DNA from: Lineus longissimus
Taxonomy: Eukaryota; Nemertea; Pilidiophora; Heteronemertea; Lineidae
DNA length: 64,000 nt
Assembly: GCF_910592395.1 (NCBI RefSeq)
Contig: NC_088326.1
Coordinates: 6,951,001-7,015,000 of the forward strand
Reading direction: 5' to 3'
Made by a program: the position numbers and the translations under genes. A model generated the notes under the pieces. It saw only the letters and a program-made list of their open reading frames with translations. It ran no database searches and had not been told where the DNA came from. Shown in pieces: positions 32,133-42,384 of the stretch. Each line of letters starts with the position of its first letter. Position 1 is the stretch's first letter.

Positions 32133-33336
32133 AGTAGTTCAAACTTACATTGAAAGAACACGCAGATTTACTCGCTGATATCTCTGCACATTATATCTTG
32201 TGATATCTGACCTCGGTCAATTACAGTTGTCCATCTTGTGTTTTATGTAATTTGTAAAGAGTGTAATGAGGGGGCATAAGCGTTAAGCATATTGCTATTT
32301 TTATGCCTCCTCTTAATCATAAGATTGATTAATAAATTTACATATATATAAATCAATCAGTAATCCTGAGGTTTACTTGTGAATAAAGCTCCTTATTAGT
32401 CAAAAGTTTTATGTTGTTAGTTTACTGGGTAGTCGACGCTCAGTTAGAGTGACCCTAGTGAGAACCGTAAGTGTTGTTGGAACTCAAGTCGGCTTCCCGC
32501 GCTGCATTTATTCGATGTCGATGCATACGAACGCACAGGGGGTCCATTGTCCTGCGTATGCCTTCGTACAGGGGAGGAGGGGGGTCTTAAAAATTGGGAA
32601 AATGTGCGTACGTACTAAAAGTATGCTCCCTTACATGAGTTACAATTAGATTGCTGTTCAAAAATCAACTTTACGTCAATAATTATTGAATGTTCTGTTC
32701 ACTAAAATATATTGTGCGAGAAAATAAACCGTTCTAATCACTACTACTATTTATTATGCCCTTATCTCCACACACTTAAGCAACTACTTAAAGTACTTTC
32801 TGTTGAAATTAAAGTGTCTACTATCAACTTTTCGGTGCTATGTCACTTGGTGCGGGGAGTTTCTAGAAACACCTGTTAAATATTTCAGACTTTTGTCACA
32901 TTGAATGATAACACCATTCCATCAGTGGAGCAAGAAATGAATGGAATGGTTTCTGAATTTAGCAGAAATTCTTCAATTTCTTCATTGGTAGTGGTGTTTG
33001 TTATGAAGAAATTTTCAACGGACAGGAATTTGATGATTATTTCATCAGAAGCAGTCAACTGATGAATTTCTGTATCTTTCTTAATGTCAAATTTTACTCG
33101 CATTTTCTTTTTGGCATCTGTACCTCTCTGTCACATTCGACAAGAGGTGCATTTTAAAGTTTTAGATAGTAGAGAATTCTCTGGAATTGTGGTTCCACAA
33201 CGATGAGCATGTCTGAAATTAACAGATACTTGATCGATTGTACTATTTTCAATACTACGCGAAGTACTGATTTCAACATCTTGGTCATTTGCAAGTTCGG
33301 CAAGATCATGGTGAGCCTTTATGATTGTGTCTGTAG
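32133..33336. repeat. Tandem duplication of about 1.2 kb, copy 1
   Basis: Runs from AGTAGTTCAAACTTAC (32133) to GATTGTGTCTG (33336). The second copy starts at 33341, is split by a LINE after 33487 and resumes at 36111 to about 37162. The two copies differ by few substitutions. The junction carries TAGTAGTAG microhomology. The segment spans the LINE tail, the right part of the MITE and the 3' end of the Helentron RPA-like gene. Confidence 0.9.
32885..33336 (-). pseudogene. Truncated duplicate of the Helentron RPA-like gene, 3' part
   Basis: Minus-strand copy of the end of the RPA-like gene, cut at the duplication border 33336. It carries the CxC...CxxC zinc ribbon region and C-terminal segment (FDIKKDTEIHQLT). 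It shares the in-frame TGA after the zinc ribbon with the longer copy but keeps CGA where that copy has a second TGA. Confidence 0.8.
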
Positions 33337-33340
33337 TAGT

Positions 33341-33487
33341 AGTAGTTCAAACTTACATTGAAAGAACACGCAGATTTACTCGCTGATATCTCTGCACATT
33401 ATATCTTGTGATATCTGACCTCGGTCAATTACAGTTGTCCATCTTGTGTTTTATGTAATTTGTAAAGAGTGTAATGAGGGGGCATAA
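33341..33487. repeat. Tandem duplication copy 2, first part
   Basis: Matches 32133-32280 closely (AGTAGTTCAAAC ... GGGGGCATAA), then the LINE begins. The remainder of the copy is at 36111-37162. Confidence 0.88.
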
Positions 33488-35849
33488 CAAAATAAGAAAC
33501 TACAATGCGCTTCATAAAGGCTACAACATCTCAGATCATTCAAGTCTGCATATGGGACTTGAGATGAATATGCAGCATATGGTCCCCAATGACGATAACC
33601 TTGCCAATGAGCCCAACCACACCCAGGTATGGGAGAGAGCAACCCCTGAGGATTTATTTAATTATAGGCGTAGCCTCAATCAGAAATTAGACCATATAGA
33701 TATACCAATGGATGCTATTCAATGTCGAAACTTTTTTTGTACTGATCATTTTCAGGAGATAGAGCGATTTCATGATGAAATAATCGGGGCGTGCGTTGAT
33801 GCTAGCGAGGAAACAACTCCTAGTATTAGAAGTAATGGTAGAGTGCCTGGTAGAGCTGGGTGGAATGACGAGGTGAGGGAGTTTAAAAGAAGGGCCACTT
33901 TTTGGCACGATTTATGGAAAGTAAATGGTAGGCCGCGGCTTGGGGTAATAGCCGACATACGCCGCCACACCAGAGCCCTCTACCATCTGGCTGTGAGACG
34001 AAATAAGAAAAATCAGGAAAGGACTGCTGCAAATAAATTAGCTGAGTCCCTAGGTAATAACAAGAATGACGACTTCTGGAAAGAAATAAAAAAGGTGAAA
34101 GGAAAAGGCACTGTACTCCCTTCTAGTATGGATAATGTGAAGGGTACGGACGCAACTTGTGAACTTTTTGGTGAGAAGTTTAAACGTTTGTATAATTCTG
34201 TATCGTATGATATAAATGAGATGAATGATGTGAAGAGAGATATTGATACGGGTATTACCAGACATTGTATTGACAATAATCATGATCATGTATTGAGTGT
34301 GCACGAAGTTATGAAGGGAGTACAGTGTCTGAAGCGAGGTAAAAAAGACAGTAACCCCAAAATTATGTCAGATCACTTTATAAATGGGGATCATTTATTA
34401 CATGTTTACGTGCCTTTTTTAGTGAGCTCCATGATGAGTCACGGATATTGCCCGATGGGGTTTGTTCGAACTAAAGTAGTTCCAATTCCAAAAAACAGTA
34501 GAAAGTCTTTGAATACGTCCGATAATTATAGAGGTATTTCGCTAAGTAGCGTTATTGGCAAAATAATGGATAATATATTCCTAAAAAAGTACGAGAATGA
34601 ACTAAGTACATCTGATGCCCAGTTTGGGTTCAAGGCAGGTCTCTCCACAGCTACGTGTAGCACGGCTGAAGTAATTAATTATTATAACAGTTGCAACACC
34701 GCAGTGTATTGCGTAATGCTTGATGCAAGCAAAGCATTTGATTGTGTTCATTTTGTGAAGCTATTTCGAATTTTGATCAAAAAAGGGCTATGTCCATTAG
34801 CGGCTAGGCTATTAGCCAACATCTACACACAACAACGTGTACAGGTTCAGTGGGGGAAGCATATGTCTGGTGAATTTACTGTATCCAATGGAGTTAAGCA
34901 GGGTGGGGTGCTCTCCCCCGTTCTTTTTGGAATCTATCTGGATGAGCTTATTACGAGTATAAAAACTGACGGTTTCGGCTGCCATGTTGGCAACATTTTT
35001 TGCGGTGTATTTGCATATGCCGATGATGTTATTCTCTTAGCACCATCGTTCTATGGGTTAAATAAGATGCTAAACACGGCTCGTCAATTTTCTATTGAAT
35101 TCAGAATATCCTTCAACGCATATAAAAGTAGATATTTAGTCTTCGGGTCACATGACCCGCCAGGGGAGATTGTATTTGAGGGTACAAGGGTTCAAATTTC
35201 TAATGAAGAAATTCATTTGGGCATTCTTCTTGGTCCTGATGTTCGTCGGAGTAGGGTTCAGGTTTTAGTTAATGATCTGTACAAACGGACCAACATGCTT
35301 ATGGCTCAGTTTAGGTACGCCAACTTTGAAATCAGATATAAGTTATTCAAAAGTTTTTGTATGCCGCTGTATGGTTACCAGTTGCTAGATTGTTCAAAAC
35401 CATACATGGAAGAATTGTATATTGCATGGCGTAAATGTATTCGTCAGATTTTGTGTTTGCCATATCGCACTCATAATGACCTGTTACCAGCCATTATAAA
35501 GGACTGTAGCGTTCAAACTCAATTGGAGAAAAGGTTCGTAAAATTCATCAAAGGACTGCGGAAATCAGGAAATACACTCGTAAAGGTTACAGTTGGATTA
35601 TTATTTGCCGGGAGCGTCTCATCAGTGGGGAAAAGTCTAACTATGGTGTTACAAAAGTACAACTGGAATAGGGATCAGCTGCCTGATGAATGTATAATGC
35701 TAAGGGACATCAATAGAGAATTTGGGGGATTGGGGCATAAAAGGGTTGCCATCCAAGTTAGGGAATTGCTTGAAATGCGGGAGGCAGGGAATCATATTCT
35801 CACAAAAGAGGAAATAGACACGATAATTAACTTTTTGTGTACAGGTTAA
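33474..35849 (+). CDS. LINE ORF2: endonuclease remnant plus reverse transcriptase
   Basis: The frame is open to 35849. The apparent ATG at 33474 belongs to the flanking duplicated DNA, so the real start is lost by truncation. The first residues retain the end of an AP-type endonuclease (SDHSSL). The reverse transcriptase has NYRGISLSS, QFGFKAGLST, DASKAFD, GVKQGGVLSPVLF and the catalytic YADD at 35016-35027. The C-terminal region (to 791 residues) lacks an obvious CCHC knuckle. The motifs fit the CR1/L2/jockey-like group; the clade is not assigned. It would prime DNA synthesis at a nick in target DNA. With no stops this is a young copy, but without a full endonuclease it cannot move alone. 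Confidence 0.85.
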   Translation: MRGHNKIRNYNALHKGYNISDHSSLHMGLEMNMQHMVPNDDNLANEPNHTQVWERATPEDLFNYRRSLNQKLDHIDIPMDAIQCRNFFCTDHFQEIERFHDEIIGACVDASEETTPSIRSNGRVPGRAGWNDEVREFKRRATFWHDLWKVNGRPRLGVIADIRRHTRALYHLAVRRNKKNQERTAANKLAESLGNNKNDDFWKEIKKVKGKGTVLPSSMDNVKGTDATCELFGEKFKRLYNSVSYDINEMNDVKRDIDTGITRHCIDNNHDHVLSVHEVMKGVQCLKRGKKDSNPKIMSDHFINGDHLLHVYVPFLVSSMMSHGYCPMGFVRTKVVPIPKNSRKSLNTSDNYRGISLSSVIGKIMDNIFLKKYENELSTSDAQFGFKAGLSTATCSTAEVINYYNSCNTAVYCVMLDASKAFDCVHFVKLFRILIKKGLCPLAARLLANIYTQQRVQVQWGKHMSGEFTVSNGVKQGGVLSPVLFGIYLDELITSIKTDGFGCHVGNIFCGVFAYADDVILLAPSFYGLNKMLNTARQFSIEFRISFNAYKSRYLVFGSHDPPGEIVFEGTRVQISNEEIHLGILLGPDVRRSRVQVLVNDLYKRTNMLMAQFRYANFEIRYKLFKSFCMPLYGYQLLDCSKPYMEELYIAWRKCIRQILCLPYRTHNDLLPAIIKDCSVQTQLEKRFVKFIKGLRKSGNTLVKVTVGLLFAGSVSSVGKSLTMVLQKYNWNRDQLPDECIMLRDINREFGGLGHKRVAIQVRELLEMREAGNHILTKEEIDTIINFLCTG

Positions 35850-36030
35850 TTTGATGGAGTATTGTTTTTGGTGTTAGTTTTATTGTGATAGTTCAAGATA
35901 CTAATGTAACTTATTCAGGATCATCTCCAAGAATGAGAGGTTTTCGGGTTCGACTCTCAGTCTTACCTTTTACTTTGTTTGCCTTATCGTAAACTTGTAT
36001 TTGCACCCAACTCTGTATTGTCTTATTGCA

Positions 36031-36063
<33 letters not shown>

Positions 36064-36108
36064 TTATCTGTACAACGGAAAGTAGTACGAATAAACATAT
36101 ATATATAT
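33488..36108 (+). mobile_element. Second LINE insertion, 5'-truncated, reverse transcriptase intact
   Basis: It lies between GGCATAA and GCGTTAAGC, contiguous in the other copy of the duplication (32275-32288), so both edges are known within a few bases. The 5' end lies in the endonuclease domain. The 3' end has a T run (about 36030-36062), AATAAA near 36090 and a TATATATA tail. It inserted after the tandem duplication. A long clear target duplication is not evident (ATAA at most). Confidence 0.85.
35850..36108 (+). other. LINE 3' untranslated region
   Basis: Contains a short dyad (TGAGAG ... CTCTCA, about 35932-35962) around GGGTTCGACTC, a long T run at about 36030-36062 and AATAAA near 36090. 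No gene. Confidence 0.5.
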
Positions 36109-36110
36109 AA

Positions 36111-37162
36111 GCGTTAAGCATTGCTTTTTTCATGCCTCCTCTTAATCATAAGATTGATTAATAAATTTACATATATATAAATCAATCAGTAATCCTGAGG
36201 TTTACTTGTGAATAAAGCTCCATATTAGTCAAAAGTTTTATGTTGTTAGTTTACTGGGTAGTTGATGCTCAGTTAGAGTGACCCTAGTGAGAACCGTAAG
36301 TGTTGTCGGAACTCAAGTCGGCTTCCCGCGCTGCATTTATTCGATGTCGATGCATACGAACGCACAGGGGGTCCATTGTCCTGCGTATGCCTTCGTACAG
36401 GGGAGGAGGGGGGTCTTAAAAATCGGGAAAATGTGCGTATGTACTAAAAGTATGCTCCCTTACATGAGTTACAATTAGATTGCTGTTCAAAAATCAACTT
36501 TACGTCAATAATTATTGAATGTTCTGTTCACTAAAATATATTGTGCGAGAAAATAAACCGTTCTAATCACTACTACTATTTATTATGCCCTTATCTCCAC
36601 ACACTTAAGCAACCACTTAAAGTACTTTCTGTTGAAATTAAAGTGTCTACTATCAACTTTTCGGTGCTATGTCACTTGGTGCGGGGAGTTTCTAGAAACA
36701 CCTGTTAAATATTTCAGACTTTTGTCACATTGAATGATAACACCATTCCATCAGTGGAGCAAGAAATGAATGGAATGGTTTCTGAATTTAGCAGAAATTC
36801 TTCAATTTCTTCATTGGAAGTGGTGTTTGTTATGAAGAAATTTTCAACGGACAGGAATTTGATGATTATTTCATCAGAAGCAGTCAACTGATGAATTTCT
36901 GTATCTTTCTTAATGTCAAATTTTACTCACATTTTCTTTTTGGCATCTGTACCTCTCTGTCACATTCCACAAGATGTGCATTTTAAAGTTTCAGATAGTA
37001 GAGAATTCTCTGGAATTGTGGTTCCACAACGACAAGCATGTCTGAAATTAACAGATACTTGATCGATTGTACTATTTTCAATACTATGCGAAGTACTGAT
37101 TTCAACATCTTGGTCATTTGCAAGTTCGGCAAGATCATGGTGAGCCTTTATGATTGTGTCTG
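36111..37162. repeat. Tandem duplication copy 2, second part
   Basis: Matches 32281-33336, including the MITE right end near 36430-36460 and the RPA-like 3' end. Beyond about 37162 the original sequence continues, whereas copy 1 ends at the junction. Confidence 0.9.
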
Positions 37163-38621
37163 ATGTTGTGGACAGGCATCTAACAGAATTGTAGTCTTTT
37201 ACTGAGAGGCTGGCAAGTTGATATGTCTTTCCCGATTCAATTTGTTGAATGTAAGAGCCCCAAAGAGCTAGTTTTACAGCACTTGTCTGATCGGAAATCA
37301 CAGCTTCTTGTAGGTTCAATATTGATCCATAAATTTCCTTCTGCTGGATTTCATCTGATAACTTCGTTACTGTTACAACAACACGTACCTGAAAAGATAA
37401 GACATGTATATAATGAAGTGAGACAATAAGTTTGAAAAATAGTGCTGAGGATGATTTTTTTGGCCATGTCCCCATGACAACAATCATGATAATACCTTGA
37501 AGGCTTTTATTGTCTTCATATACAAAAGCCATGTTCACACTAGAGAACTATAGCACATTTAATGTGGTCCACAATTAGTGTTGCTACAGGAATCGGTTCG
37601 GCACCCATCCAAAACGATTTATCGAAGTCAATTTGTGAACCGTTTTCAAACTCATTGAGCAATTGAGCATTCTTCATTCAACTTGCATTCCATTGGGGAA
37701 TTCGGTATGAAAGCGGTTGTAGTACCCAACACGTCTTAAGAAGGGTACCAACTTCAGATTGAGAAGGTAGTGGTGCACACATCGTTGTAAAATCTACTTC
37801 AAGGCTCCTATAGCATAAGCATTTGCATTCTTCTCATACATATCCTGTTTGAAGAAGTGTATAAAGAATCCCATACCTTTTGGCCAATCTGTAAACTTTT
37901 CAAATCCTTCAGTGGTGTATCGATGATTGTATTTAGGTCAACTGCTGGTGTTTTCATCTTAAATGGTAAGGTTGTTGTTTTCTGCGTTTCAATTGTTGAA
38001 TTGTTTGTTATCTTGAAGTCCTTCTTCGTGTTGTCTTGATTATTAGGAATCAATTGAACGTTCTTGATTTTGACAGGACTTCTGAAAATAGATTAATATG
38101 AACAATTGGTTATTTACATACACATGTAGCAAAGCGCGCATAAGCACTCTGGGCCTGTAGGATAGCTTATCAAACATGACAGTGGTTATACTCGGCCCCA
38201 GTGCTGTCCTTACATTTACACATGGTAATACAACCACTGATCTGGATGAAGTGTAATGCAGACTGGGGCCTGATAATCCAAAGACTGGCATCATTGTAAA
38301 TACAGATTGTTGAGTTCAGTGTGCAAATGCAAGGCAAAATTTTGTTTTACTACAAGACTTATATATTATTTTGTCTTTTTGATACAGGCCCTGACAAAAC
38401 AAGGGTAATACTAGTACTAACGTTGCATTTTCTGCTTTCTTAAAATCATTGTGTAGACGAGGAGCATAGCATAAGCAGTTCTTGTACTCGTTGTTGTTGA
38501 CTTGGCATGTTGCTTTGAAGAATTATTTTTGCTCTGCATTTCCTTTAACTGGGGAGGCGTTGTGGATGTAGCAGGTGCAGTCTATGCACTCGGAATTGTC
38601 GTCTGCTTTGCGCTTAGACAT
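36714..38621 (-). pseudogene. Helentron RPA-like single-strand DNA-binding protein, three exons, with stop codons
   Basis: Exon 1 38621-38422 (ATG at 38621), exon 2 38081-37877, exon 3 37388-36714. Introns are GT-AG and phases match (200, 205 and 675 bases; 360 codons in all). It has the N-terminal IHNASPVK motif, LHNDFKKAEN before the first intron, then an OB-fold segment starting at VRVVVTVTKL and a CxC...CxxC zinc ribbon (about 36960-37010). Three stops interrupt it: TAA in exon 1 (near 38522), TGA after the zinc ribbon (36960) and TGA a few codons later (near 36927). RPA-like genes accompany Helentrons and would coat displaced single strands. It is the downstream gene of the large minus-strand Helentron. 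Confidence 0.82.
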
Positions 38622-38664
38622 TTTGTCTGAATAAGGAATAAAGAATGGGTACTAACTATAATGT

Positions 38665-38745
38665 TTATACAGGAGACACCAGACTAAGCCAGAAAATTAC
38701 ATGCAAGGAATCTGTAAATAAAAAGCAAAATAACATGAACCAGAG
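38665..38745. repeat. Short dispersed repeat, partner at 61757-61835
   Basis: The word series GACACC.GACTA.GCCAGAAAAT, ACATGCA.G.AATCTGTA and AAAAAGCAAA is shared in order and orientation with 61757-61835. Origin unknown. Confidence 0.5.
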
Positions 38746-40888
38746 GTCAATGTCATAATGATCAAATATGAGTATGACAATGCGTATGCCCTCATGAAAG
38801 GGGCTCCTGATAAGGAAATGTAAAGGTTTAAGAGTGAAAAGGAAATAATTACATATTGATGTAGTGGTTGGTCTGAAGATCAGATTTCATGCTGTCCATT
38901 CACTCAGGATCTGTAGAAAGCTAATGACCAAGGGGAGTATGAATATAGCAGTTCTTGCATTCCAGATATATTGAGTAGATATCCTATCCTCATTGAATGA
39001 ATTATCCTTCAGAAGTTGAAGTTGTGTGGACAATGACATGATATCCAGGGCAGTTAAAATAAATTAAGTTCTCAATTCCATAATTTGTTATTCCACAGAA
39101 AATTTCCATCACACTTAGATCATTTTCATTGGTCACTGATAGTGATACAACATGAATCTGTTCTCATTTTGATAATTTGTTAATGATCCACAGAATATTT
39201 CTGTAACGGTCTCCGAGATGTTCACCAAACAAAGCCAATAACTATGTGGTTCCTCATACAACGAACGCTTTAATAAGACCTCATAATTGAACGTAAACTG
39301 AAACGATACAAAATTACACACAACATTACAAAATTGTTGACAACAACCCTTATCAACCTACTTTCAAACTTAAAAGATGAAAATCAATAAACCTGCAAGG
39401 ACAGGTTGTGACAAGAATAGGTTGTGACTCTGAAGACACATCTAGTGGGCACTGCCACCTGGCATTAGCAATCAGAACTAAAATAGCCCAAAACTGGCCA
39501 GGTGTGTCCTACAATCATCACATCCAGAGACACCCTTGGCATTAGTTACATTTGACAGAAAGACATGATTTTCTACACATTCAGGTACCTATACAACCAG
39601 ATTAAACTCATACTGATGGAAGAAATAAGGCTTTGTGCAAACCAAGCACTACAAAGCCATGTGACACCTATGGCGGTAAAGTTGGCTGCAGTAAATGTCA
39701 AACTGTGTGGTTTAAGGCGATTAAAAGTTCTATACAGTAACTGTGATTCCTACACAGATAACCTATTCATTCACTCACCTCAAGTAGAGGGACATTCAAC
39801 TTAGTATAAATGCATATAAAATGATCTTTGAGCAGAAAATTAGAAAAACTTTCACGTCCCACAACAACGACAAACATGTGCCTTCCAGGCGGGCCGTGCT
39901 GTCCCCCGAAGACAATACTGACACCCAAAACAATTTCCATTGAACAATCCTTGCTCACAGATACATGAAATCTCAAACAATTTGCAGATTGGAGTTCGAG
40001 TGTCTATGTTCTTAAATAAGTGTTTTCCAAGAATCACCAAGTACACTTAGCAGTGAAGTGTTTACATAAAGGAACATTATAATTAATTATACAGAATAGC
40101 CACGATTTCTTATTATTATTATACAATAATTAAAATTGAAGAAAAATTCATCACCTCCCCAACCCGGCAACAAGAGTGCAGCTGCAGTGTAAGATGTTTT
40201 AGCTGCAGGTGGAGACTATAAATATGTCACTGGATCCATCAGTTTGCAAAGGTATTGAGTGAAAATGGGATTAGAAATGTTTCACTTCAGCCGACAGTGT
40301 CAGCGCATGGAAGGTGACGGTTATTTATCCCAAGGAACCATACATGTACATATACCATTCATTATATTACATGTAATAATAGCCTTATGTTGCTCTAGTT
40401 GTATTGTGTTTCTAGCACCACTTTAAATAACCTGTCACATGCTTTTATGCATGTTCATAATTTCACAATTATATTATTTAGTATTACTGTAGAATCTCGC
40501 CTCTCCCGCCAGATTTAAAGCCTGCAATTTTATGAATAATATTGTTATCGTGGACATTAGACACAATAGCAGGTTCCATTTACCTCTTAAACCCATCCAC
40601 TTCCATCTAAGGAGTATTGCAGATGAAAACTATGATCCTAGTCTTTGCAAATGGAAATTGGTGGGAAAGGTGGAATTTTACAGTTTGAGCTTGGTCAACA
40701 CTGTTAATTGGCGGGACAGGCGGAATTTTACAGTATGTATGGTCAATGGCTAGAGTGGGCATAATGTGCCTGCAACTTATGCTGCATACAAAAATATACA
40801 TGCATGGTCCCACCACCCCCAGTCATTTGTCTCCCCCCTCCCCTTCCGCTGCGCTTGTGACTTATAGAGGCTTAATTTCATATCTTAT
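38746..40888. other. No gene recognised between Helentron endonuclease and RPA-like gene
   Basis: AT-rich. Contains two related 40-base stretches, GGTGGGAAAGGTGGAATTTT (about 40660) and GGCGGGACAGGCGGAATTTT (about 40711), and an ACTGCCACCTGG copy of a small dispersed word at 39451. No coding frame with recognisable motifs. Confidence 0.45.
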
Positions 40889-41071
40889 TTATTGTGGATT
40901 TGTATTAGGATATGCAATGAATAACATTTTATGATCAGACCAAGATCCTTCAATAGTGGATGTTTTAAGATTGGGTATGTTAGAAAATGTCATATCTATT
41001 AGAGAGTTGTAATCAGTTGTTATTTCATTTATCAATTGTTGGCAGTTTAAAATGTTAGAGACTGTTAGCAA
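40889..41071 (-). pseudogene. Helentron AP-type endonuclease, C-terminal fragment
   Basis: The minus strand encodes TTDYNSLIDMTFSN and STIEGSWSDHKMLF. SDHK is the catalytic C-terminal signature of the exonuclease-endonuclease-phosphatase fold. It belongs downstream of the fragment ending at 41513 and is separated from it by about 440 bp of unrelated DNA. Confidence 0.72.
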
Positions 41072-41512
41072 ATTAGCAAGTGTTTTATTGTTGTTTATGC
41101 TGAATTATGGTTGAAGTTATGAGGCATGAGGGCCTACAACACATGTGTTTTAAGAAGACTTAGTTTTGGTCCATGCCTGTCCTGCTGGTGGCCATGTTGC
41201 TTTCTGCACCATGTGCAAATACACTAAATTTCACACCTCAATTAATAAAGAATTGTTGGTCTTCTAGGTTTCAATATGTACAATGTGCATTCAACAGTGA
41301 AATTAGTTAAACTATTGTTAAATTACTGTACCATCGGGCATTGCGTCTTGCCAGGTGGCAGCACTCACACCCATATCATTGCAGGAAGGGTGCTGCCACC
41401 TGGTTGGTGTGGCGGCTCTTGAACGATTCTACAGTATTCATCTGCGTCCACCATCTTGAATAAATTGTGTTTGTGTTTGTGTAATAATCTGCGCAGTGTT
41501 TTATGTCATATT
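41072..41512. other. Non-coding spacer splitting the endonuclease, with a 14-bp inverted repeat
   Basis: Contains CCAGGTGGCAGCAC at 41351-41364 and its exact complement at 41390-41403 (25-nt loop). It is probably an inserted small element, but no flanking duplication was identified. Confidence 0.5.
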
Positions 41513-42330
41513 TCATATTCCTATTGTTCTGAGTTTAGAAGTAAGTTCTGAGAATGAACATGTAGGGGCTCTGTAAAGGCACATAACTTGAAGGAATATA
41601 GGTTTTGAAAGTAAAATTAACGAGGCTTCGAATATATCACTTGAGACATGTTGGATTGTTGAAAAATTCACAAGCTCATCTGATAGATATATTGCTAGAC
41701 CATGAGGTGGTCTTCTGCCAGTTATAGACATTTGGTCATTTCTTAAGAGGTGAAAGTCTGGAATTTCAAAGGTTTCATTAGGATCTGTGGAAGTTAGACG
41801 AGATTCTGCAAGAAGAATGATATCTCCAGCCATCAAGTGATGATCTGCAGCGACATCCTTTAAATGAAATTTTAAGGATCTTGTGTTGTGGAAGAGCAAT
41901 TTCAGATGGTTTTGTCTTACCAATGAGGGTATGATGTAATTTGGTATTAACTGACAATTGTTTCGAAGTCTATTCATTTCTTGAGCTACTAAAGAATCAG
42001 TTGCAATTTTATCCTCTTGCAAATTCAAGATAAACAGTCTATTGAGATTTGTAACTCTGCTTAATGCAACATAGTGGACATGGTTAAGTTTTCTGCGAGA
42101 TGTCATATCAATAACAACTTTTTCATAGGAGTTGCCTTGCGATTTCCACATTGTTTTTGCAGCACCAATGGTTAATGGAAATTGTATTCAAGTGATAGGA
42201 GTATAATTTTTGCCTCGATAAAATGTTCGTTTTACAGCAAAAATTGGAGTCCATTCCTTCGGAATATCTGATGAGAAATATGTTCTGTTAGTGGCTCTTG
42301 TATTTTTTCAAATTTCTTTATCACTGAGCA
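41513..42330 (-). pseudogene. Helentron helicase C-terminal part and endonuclease N-terminal part
   Basis: The minus-strand frame carries Pif1-family C-terminal motifs: FPLTIGAAKTMWKSQGN (about 42125-42175) and HVHYVALSRV. It then passes into an AP-type endonuclease start (LKLLFHNTRSLKFHL, LLAESRL). Helicase fused to endonuclease defines the Helentron type of Helitron. A TGA at about 42190 interrupts the frame just before FPLTIG. Upstream helicase motifs are missing: the sequence jumps at about 42385-42330 from the region after Rep directly to this part. Confidence 0.8.
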
Positions 42331-42384
42331 GTACCCACAAAATTGCAGGTTTTTTAAAAGTATTCATATATTGAAAATATATAT

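Larger units (their letters stand above)
29263..32350 (+). mobile_element. 5'-truncated LINE copy, itself split by the pogo-like element
   Basis: A 15-bp duplication AATCAATCAGTAATC flanks it (29248-29262 and 32351-32365). The plus strand encodes the extreme C-terminus of a non-LTR reverse-transcriptase protein: a Cys/His cluster (CNYCFDKPVENPYHYFFHCTRY) from about 29318, reading to 29496. The last codons lie beyond the pogo insertion at 32120 and end in an IERTRRF sequence and stop near 32180. The 3' tail is ATATATATA-rich. About 470 bp of LINE remains. The frame joins exactly when the pogo insert is removed. Confidence 0.85.
29070..32630. mobile_element. MITE with 27-bp terminal inverted repeats and TTA duplication, split by nested insertions
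   Basis: Left end GGGAGCATACTTTTAGTACG at 29070; exact complement at 32604-32630. Perfect match covers 27 bases. TTA flanks both ends (29067-29069 and 32631-32633), and the 85-bp repeat rejoins when the insert is removed. Without the LINE and pogo inserts the element would be about 460 bp (29070-29262 plus 32366-32630), with no coding capacity. TTA targets fit a Harbinger-type donor, but the family is not certain. The right end is duplicated near 36430-36460. Confidence 0.88.

Noticed and set aside
32449-32649. Short open frames duplicated at 32449 and 36278
   Set aside because: The similarity reflects the tandem duplication of MITE DNA; no coding features.
35920-35970. tRNA-like B box in the LINE tail
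   Set aside because: Only a B-box-like GGTTCGACTC is present; no A box at the right distance and no cloverleaf could be folded.
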